NCBI GenBank assembly: GCA_017391435.1
Contig: JAFOYS010000320.1
Coordinates: 1 to 9,651 of the forward strand
DNA: 9,651 nt
Direction of reading: 5' to 3'
Source: Alistipes sp.
GTDB lineage: Bacteria > Bacteroidota > Bacteroidia > Bacteroidales > Rikenellaceae
Positions 7,278-9,651 of the stretch are shown here, one piece after another. The position numbers and the translations under genes are program-made. Each line of letters opens with the position of its first letter. The stretch's first letter is position 1. The notes below the pieces were generated by a model that saw only the letters and a list, made by a program, of their open reading frames with translations, made no database searches and was not told the origin of the DNA.

Positions 7278-8696
7278 TTAAATTTTAACTTTCTTCATAC
7301 TCTTACGGCTCTTCTCAGCCTTAAAACCAATAATATGGCTCTCAATAGATGCGTCGATAGTACTTGAGAGCTTTGTTGGGTCCTGAGCTGCTACGGCCTC
7401 AACAAAGTCGCGGGCAAGTGCGTGGTCGCCACCTCCGTGACCAGCGTGCTTGTACTCCGCCATCTCGGCAACATTCTTATGCCATACGCGCTTCTTGTTA
7501 TCACGGAAGGTATAGAGTGTAAACTTCTTACCATCGCCCTCAATATAACCAAGCGTACCCATAATCCTTGTTCTACGACCTCCCCACGGGGTAAAGGCAT
7601 CCATAGTAAAGCTTGCCGTAACACCACCCTCAAAGAGCATTGTTGTCACATAGTGGTCAGGCTGATCATTGTCGCACTTGTATACACAACGGCCAAACAT
7701 CGTAGTGCGAATCTTCTCCATAATTGCAGCCTCGTCCCTCTTGTCAGGCAGGTCAAATACTCCAAGATGGCGCTTGCGACGCACATAGATATCTATTGCC
7801 GAATATGGACAAGTTGCCTCGTGCGGGCAGCCATCAGTACAGCGAGCTGGTGCGCCCTGTGGAGCATTCTCCGCCTTAAAGTGCATCAGCGTACCCTCGG
7901 CAGCAATCTGAATACAAGGCTTGTCTACTATCCAGCGAATAATATCAAGGTCGTGACAACTCTTTGCAAGGATAATAGGGGTTGTCTGCTTACTATCACG
8001 CCACTTACCTCGCACATAGGAGTGTGCCATATGCGCGTACTGTATAGGCTCCATATGCTGGATGCTTACAAGGTCACCAATAAGGCCAGAGTGCACAGCC
8101 TCGCGCATAGCAATAAAGTATGGAGCATAGCGCAGCACGTGACAGATAGCAACTATTCGGTTATACTTTTTAGCCTGGGCAAGAATATCCTTACACTCCT
8201 TCTCGGTCTGTGCTGCTGGCTTCTCAAGAAGCACATCGTAGCCCATAGCCAGAGCCTTCATACAAGGTTCGTAGTGCAAATTATCAGGTGTAGCGATAAT
8301 CACAGCATCGGCAAACTTCTCGCGAGCAAAGACCTCCTGCCAGTCGTCAAAACAGTTTTCCGCAGCGATTGAGTGAGCCTTGGCTGTACGCTTCTTGCGG
8401 AAATTATTTGCATCTGCCACACCTACAATCTTCATTGTATCTGGGAACTGAAGTGCATACTTGCCATATGTCGTTCCACGCGAACCTGCGCCAATAATAA
8501 TTGCAGTTATAGCACGAGAAGCATCAGCCTTGAGCGAACGAACCTTAAAGTCCAAATCTGGATGAGTCTTGCTCGTCGGCTTCTCTGGTGTAGCCTCAGC
8601 GGCCGCCTCCGCAGTCATAGCGTTAACATCAACGCCAATGAGCGATGCGCCAACTGTAAGCATACCAAGTCGCTTGAGAAACTCTTTTCTATTCAT
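7278..8696 (-). CDS. Gfo/Idh/MocA family oxidoreductase with Tat-like signal peptide
   Basis: NAD(P)-dependent oxidoreductase of the Gfo/Idh/MocA superfamily, 472 residues. The N-terminus MNRKEFLKRLGML followed by a hydrophobic run (about 11-22) resembles a twin-arginine signal (S-R-R-x-F-L-K) with RK in place of RR. Export is therefore predicted, possibly through the tatA-encoded system next door. The Rossmann fold starts about residue 62, with the nucleotide loop GAGSRG (69-74), ATPDNLHY (135-142) and the conserved LLEKPAA (156-162) carrying the family lysine. The substrate-domain motif KSCHDLDIIRW (245-255) supplies H248. A cysteine cluster C286-x3-C290-x5-C296 in CTDGCPHEATCPYSA interrupts the second domain. 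The end HGGGDHALARDFVEAV matches the family tail. The substrate cannot be told from sequence, though a carbohydrate is usual. GH109 glycosidases are related, NAD-using and often Tat-exported, but I see no specific support for that activity. Confidence 0.92.
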   Translation of the reverse strand: MNRKEFLKRLGMLTVGASLIGVDVNAMTAEAAAEATPEKPTSKTHPDLDFKVRSLKADASRAITAIIIGAGSRGTTYGKYALQFPDTMKIVGVADANNFRKKRTAKAHSIAAENCFDDWQEVFAREKFADAVIIATPDNLHYEPCMKALAMGYDVLLEKPAAQTEKECKDILAQAKKYNRIVAICHVLRYAPYFIAMREAVHSGLIGDLVSIQHMEPIQYAHMAHSYVRGKWRDSKQTTPIILAKSCHDLDIIRWIVDKPCIQIAAEGTLMHFKAENAPQGAPARCTDGCPHEATCPYSAIDIYVRRKRHLGVFDLPDKRDEAAIMEKIRTTMFGRCVYKCDNDQPDHYVTTMLFEGGVTASFTMDAFTPWGGRRTRIMGTLGYIEGDGKKFTLYTFRDNKKRVWHKNVAEMAEYKHAGHGGGDHALARDFVEAVAAQDPTKLSSTIDASIESHIIGFKAEKSRKSMKKVKI

Positions 8697-8720
8697 ACTA
8701 AATGTTTTAGGTTATTAACA

Positions 8721-8752
8721 CAAAGATATAACTAATTATTTATAATTGCAAT
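8721..8752 (-). promoter_or_regulatory. Bacteroidetes-type promoter for oxidoreductase-tatA
   Basis: On the minus strand ATTG (8749-8752), then 20 nt, then TATCTTTG (8721-8728). The -7 box matches TAnnTTTG exactly, the -33 box matches TTTG at three of four bases, and the spacing is the expected one. The box ends 24 nt before the oxidoreductase ATG, giving a leader of roughly 15-20 nt. It sits in the A/T-rich divergent region shared with the DUF4251 gene. Confidence 0.75.
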
Positions 8753-8775
8753 AGATACTAATAATTACTGGCTCC

Positions 8776-8807
8776 GTTTTTGCAACAATAGTCGCGTAAC
8801 CAAAAAC
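8776..8807 (+). repeat. Short inverted repeat in the DUF4251 leader
   Basis: GTTTTTG (8776-8782) and CAAAAAC (8801-8807) are exact inverted complements separated by 18 nt, ending 9 nt before the DUF4251 start codon. It could be an operator half-site pair or a weak hairpin near the start codon. Its A/T content means that chance is a real alternative. No good TAnnTTTG promoter was found for this gene; TATAATTG (8741-8748) is the closest match, and it lacks a -33 box. Confidence 0.3.
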
Positions 8808-8816
8808 AGAACTATT

Positions 8817-9407
8817 ATGAAACGGAAAATCTTTACCATTGTTGCTCTCACTCTTGCCATTGTTACAACAGCGATTGTCGTACACTCTGAAGAGCAGAAA
8901 GAGTCAAAAACCGCAGCCGCAACAGCTACTCAAAAGCCAGTCAACGACACACGCGAACAACGCCACAAAGCCCGCGAGCAGCGCCGCGCAGAACGCCTTG
9001 CCGCTTACGAGCGATTTGTAGACTCAATTGTCCTTTCGCGCAACTTTAAGTTCCTCCCCTCATCCGTACAGCAAGAGCCCGCAGGCCCTACCCGAATGCT
9101 ATACAATCCTAACTATGAGCTCGCCGTATGGGATACAGAGGTCGATGTCTGCCTACCATATATCAAGGGCGTAACACCTCCCTACTACTTTGTTCTGCTG
9201 AACTATACCCTGCCGTCTGTCTCAAAATATATCACCGAGCAGACACGCGACGGCTGGAATGTATCCTTCAGCACCTCGCTCTTCTCCGCCACAGACTATA
9301 ACTTCTCGCTCGATATCTACTCCTCGTCAGGTAGCGCCACGCTTACTATCGCCTCTACCTGGTACCCCGATGTGCAGTACAACGGCTCTATTATCAGTAT
9401 AAACTAA
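8817..9407 (+). CDS. DUF4251 domain protein, exported
   Basis: Predicted 196-residue periplasmic or surface protein of unknown function. The N-terminus MKRKIFTIVALTLAIVTTAIVVHS is a Sec-type signal peptide with no lipobox cysteine. It is followed by a low-complexity A/T/K/Q linker and a strongly basic, arginine-rich helix (about 45-65, REQRHKAREQRRAER). The remainder fits the DUF4251 pattern common in Bacteroidales: a FVDSIVLSRNFKFLP start, a central CLPYIKG, then alternating beta-like strands (YNFSLDIYSSSGSATLTI) ending VQYNGSI. It is the only plus-strand gene here, divergent from the oxidoreductase unit and convergent with the rtcB-like gene, so it is probably transcribed alone. No partner or substrate is suggested by its neighbours. 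Confidence 0.88.
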   Translation: MKRKIFTIVALTLAIVTTAIVVHSEEQKESKTAAATATQKPVNDTREQRHKAREQRRAERLAAYERFVDSIVLSRNFKFLPSSVQQEPAGPTRMLYNPNYELAVWDTEVDVCLPYIKGVTPPYYFVLLNYTLPSVSKYITEQTRDGWNVSFSTSLFSATDYNFSLDIYSSSGSATLTIASTWYPDVQYNGSIISIN

Positions 9408-9409
9408 CA

Positions 9410-9450
9410 AACAAAGAGGAGCGCGACCGAAAGTCACGCTCCCCTTTGTT
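9410..9450. terminator. Shared bidirectional hairpin terminator between convergent genes
   Basis: Arms 9410-9427 and 9433-9450 form an 18-position stem around a 5-nt loop, flanked by A-rich sequence on the left and T-rich on the right. Read on the plus strand there are two mismatches (C9424/A9436 and A9417/C9443). On the minus-strand transcript both become G-U wobbles, so the stem is continuous there. The hairpin begins 3 nt after the DUF4251 stop and lies 9 nt after the stop of the rtcB-like gene. Confidence 0.9.
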
Positions 9451-9458
9451 AATAAATA

Positions 9459-9651
9459 TTAGTCGAGTTCCTCGTCTGTAGCCAAATCCTCACTGCGGCT
9501 CTTCATATTGATAACCGGCTTGATAAAGTAGAGCACCTCAACAGTATCCTTAATAGCCTCAAGAATCTCCATCGGATCCTTATACGCCATAGGGCTCTCA
9601 TCAATAGTGTCGCGCTGAACAGATGTTGAGTAGATATTAGCCATAGAGAGC
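9459..9651 (-). CDS. rtcB: Probable RtcB-type RNA ligase, C-terminal end only
   Basis: The minus-strand frame is open to the window edge, so this is the last 63 residues of a longer gene. An ATG at 9644 lies inside the frame but need not be a start. The stretch YSTSVQRDTIDESPMAYKDP, followed by EILEAIKDTVEVLYFIKPV, resembles the C-terminus of RtcB, where a DEAPxAYKD motif precedes a helix with DxVEVV and a final lysine-proline strand. RtcB joins RNA 2',3'-cyclic phosphate or 3'-phosphate ends to 5'-OH ends using GTP and manganese. None of the catalytic residues fall in this fragment, so the call rests on the tail alone. It ends in an acidic tail (DEELD) and runs into the shared terminator. 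Confidence 0.65.
   Translation of the reverse strand, partial: LSMANIYSTSVQRDTIDESPMAYKDPMEILEAIKDTVEVLYFIKPVINMKSRSEDLATDEELD

Noticed and set aside
7422..8372. Long plus-strand open frame (316 codons) opposite the oxidoreductase gene
   Set aside because: The translation is rich in Cys, His, Leu and Thr with no recognisable motif. The opposite strand has unmistakable Gfo/Idh motifs. It is an antisense shadow.
7278..8696. GH109 alpha-N-acetylgalactosaminidase for the oxidoreductase
   Set aside because: The fold and Tat-like signal fit, but they are shared with many Gfo/Idh proteins. The cysteine cluster is not a GH109 feature I know, so only the superfamily is claimed.

Overview
The window looks like chromosomal DNA from a member of the Bacteroidetes, probably the order Bacteroidales. 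An Alistipes/Rikenellaceae-like host is my guess, with low confidence. Four things point this way. Two lipoprotein or exported families typical of the phylum are present (DUF4270 and DUF4251). A half-length starch-synthase-like protein sits directly before DUF4270. Clear promoters have the Bacteroidetes -7 box TAnnTTTG. Start codons lack obvious Shine-Dalgarno sequences. Base composition is moderate and uniform, and I see no insertion sequence, phage gene, CRISPR array, tRNA or rRNA.

Layout, from high to low coordinates (almost everything reads on the minus strand):
(1) 9459-9651: the C-terminal end of a gene that is probably rtcB (RNA ligase), cut by the window edge. It converges on
(2) 8817-9407: the only plus-strand gene, an exported DUF4251 protein. 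A strong shared hairpin terminator lies between them (9410-9450).
(3) 8721-8752: a consensus Bacteroidetes promoter driving a two-gene unit. This is a Gfo/Idh/MocA oxidoreductase with a Tat-like signal peptide (7278-8696), followed 5 nt later by tatA (7087-7272). The unit ends at a hairpin terminator (7001-7033).
(4) A second TAnnTTTG box (6962-6969) starts a long co-directional cluster: uppP (undecaprenyl-diphosphate phosphatase), truB (tRNA pseudouridine-55 synthase), queA (queuosine synthesis), a stand-alone GT5 N-terminal domain protein, a DUF4270 lipoprotein and topA (DNA topoisomerase I). Topoisomerase I is cut by the left edge after 564 residues. Gaps in the cluster are 6, 42 and 19 nt, then a 23-nt overlap, then 84 nt holding a hairpin.

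Most of the window is housekeeping: wall-lipid recycling, tRNA modification and DNA topology. Two parts deserve a second look. One is the translationally overlapping pair of a degenerate, half-length starch-synthase-like protein and a DUF4270 lipoprotein. The other is the pairing of a putative Tat substrate with its own tatA. I found no clearly novel defence or mobile system. Every intergenic stretch is shorter than 150 nt, and what I could see in each is listed.
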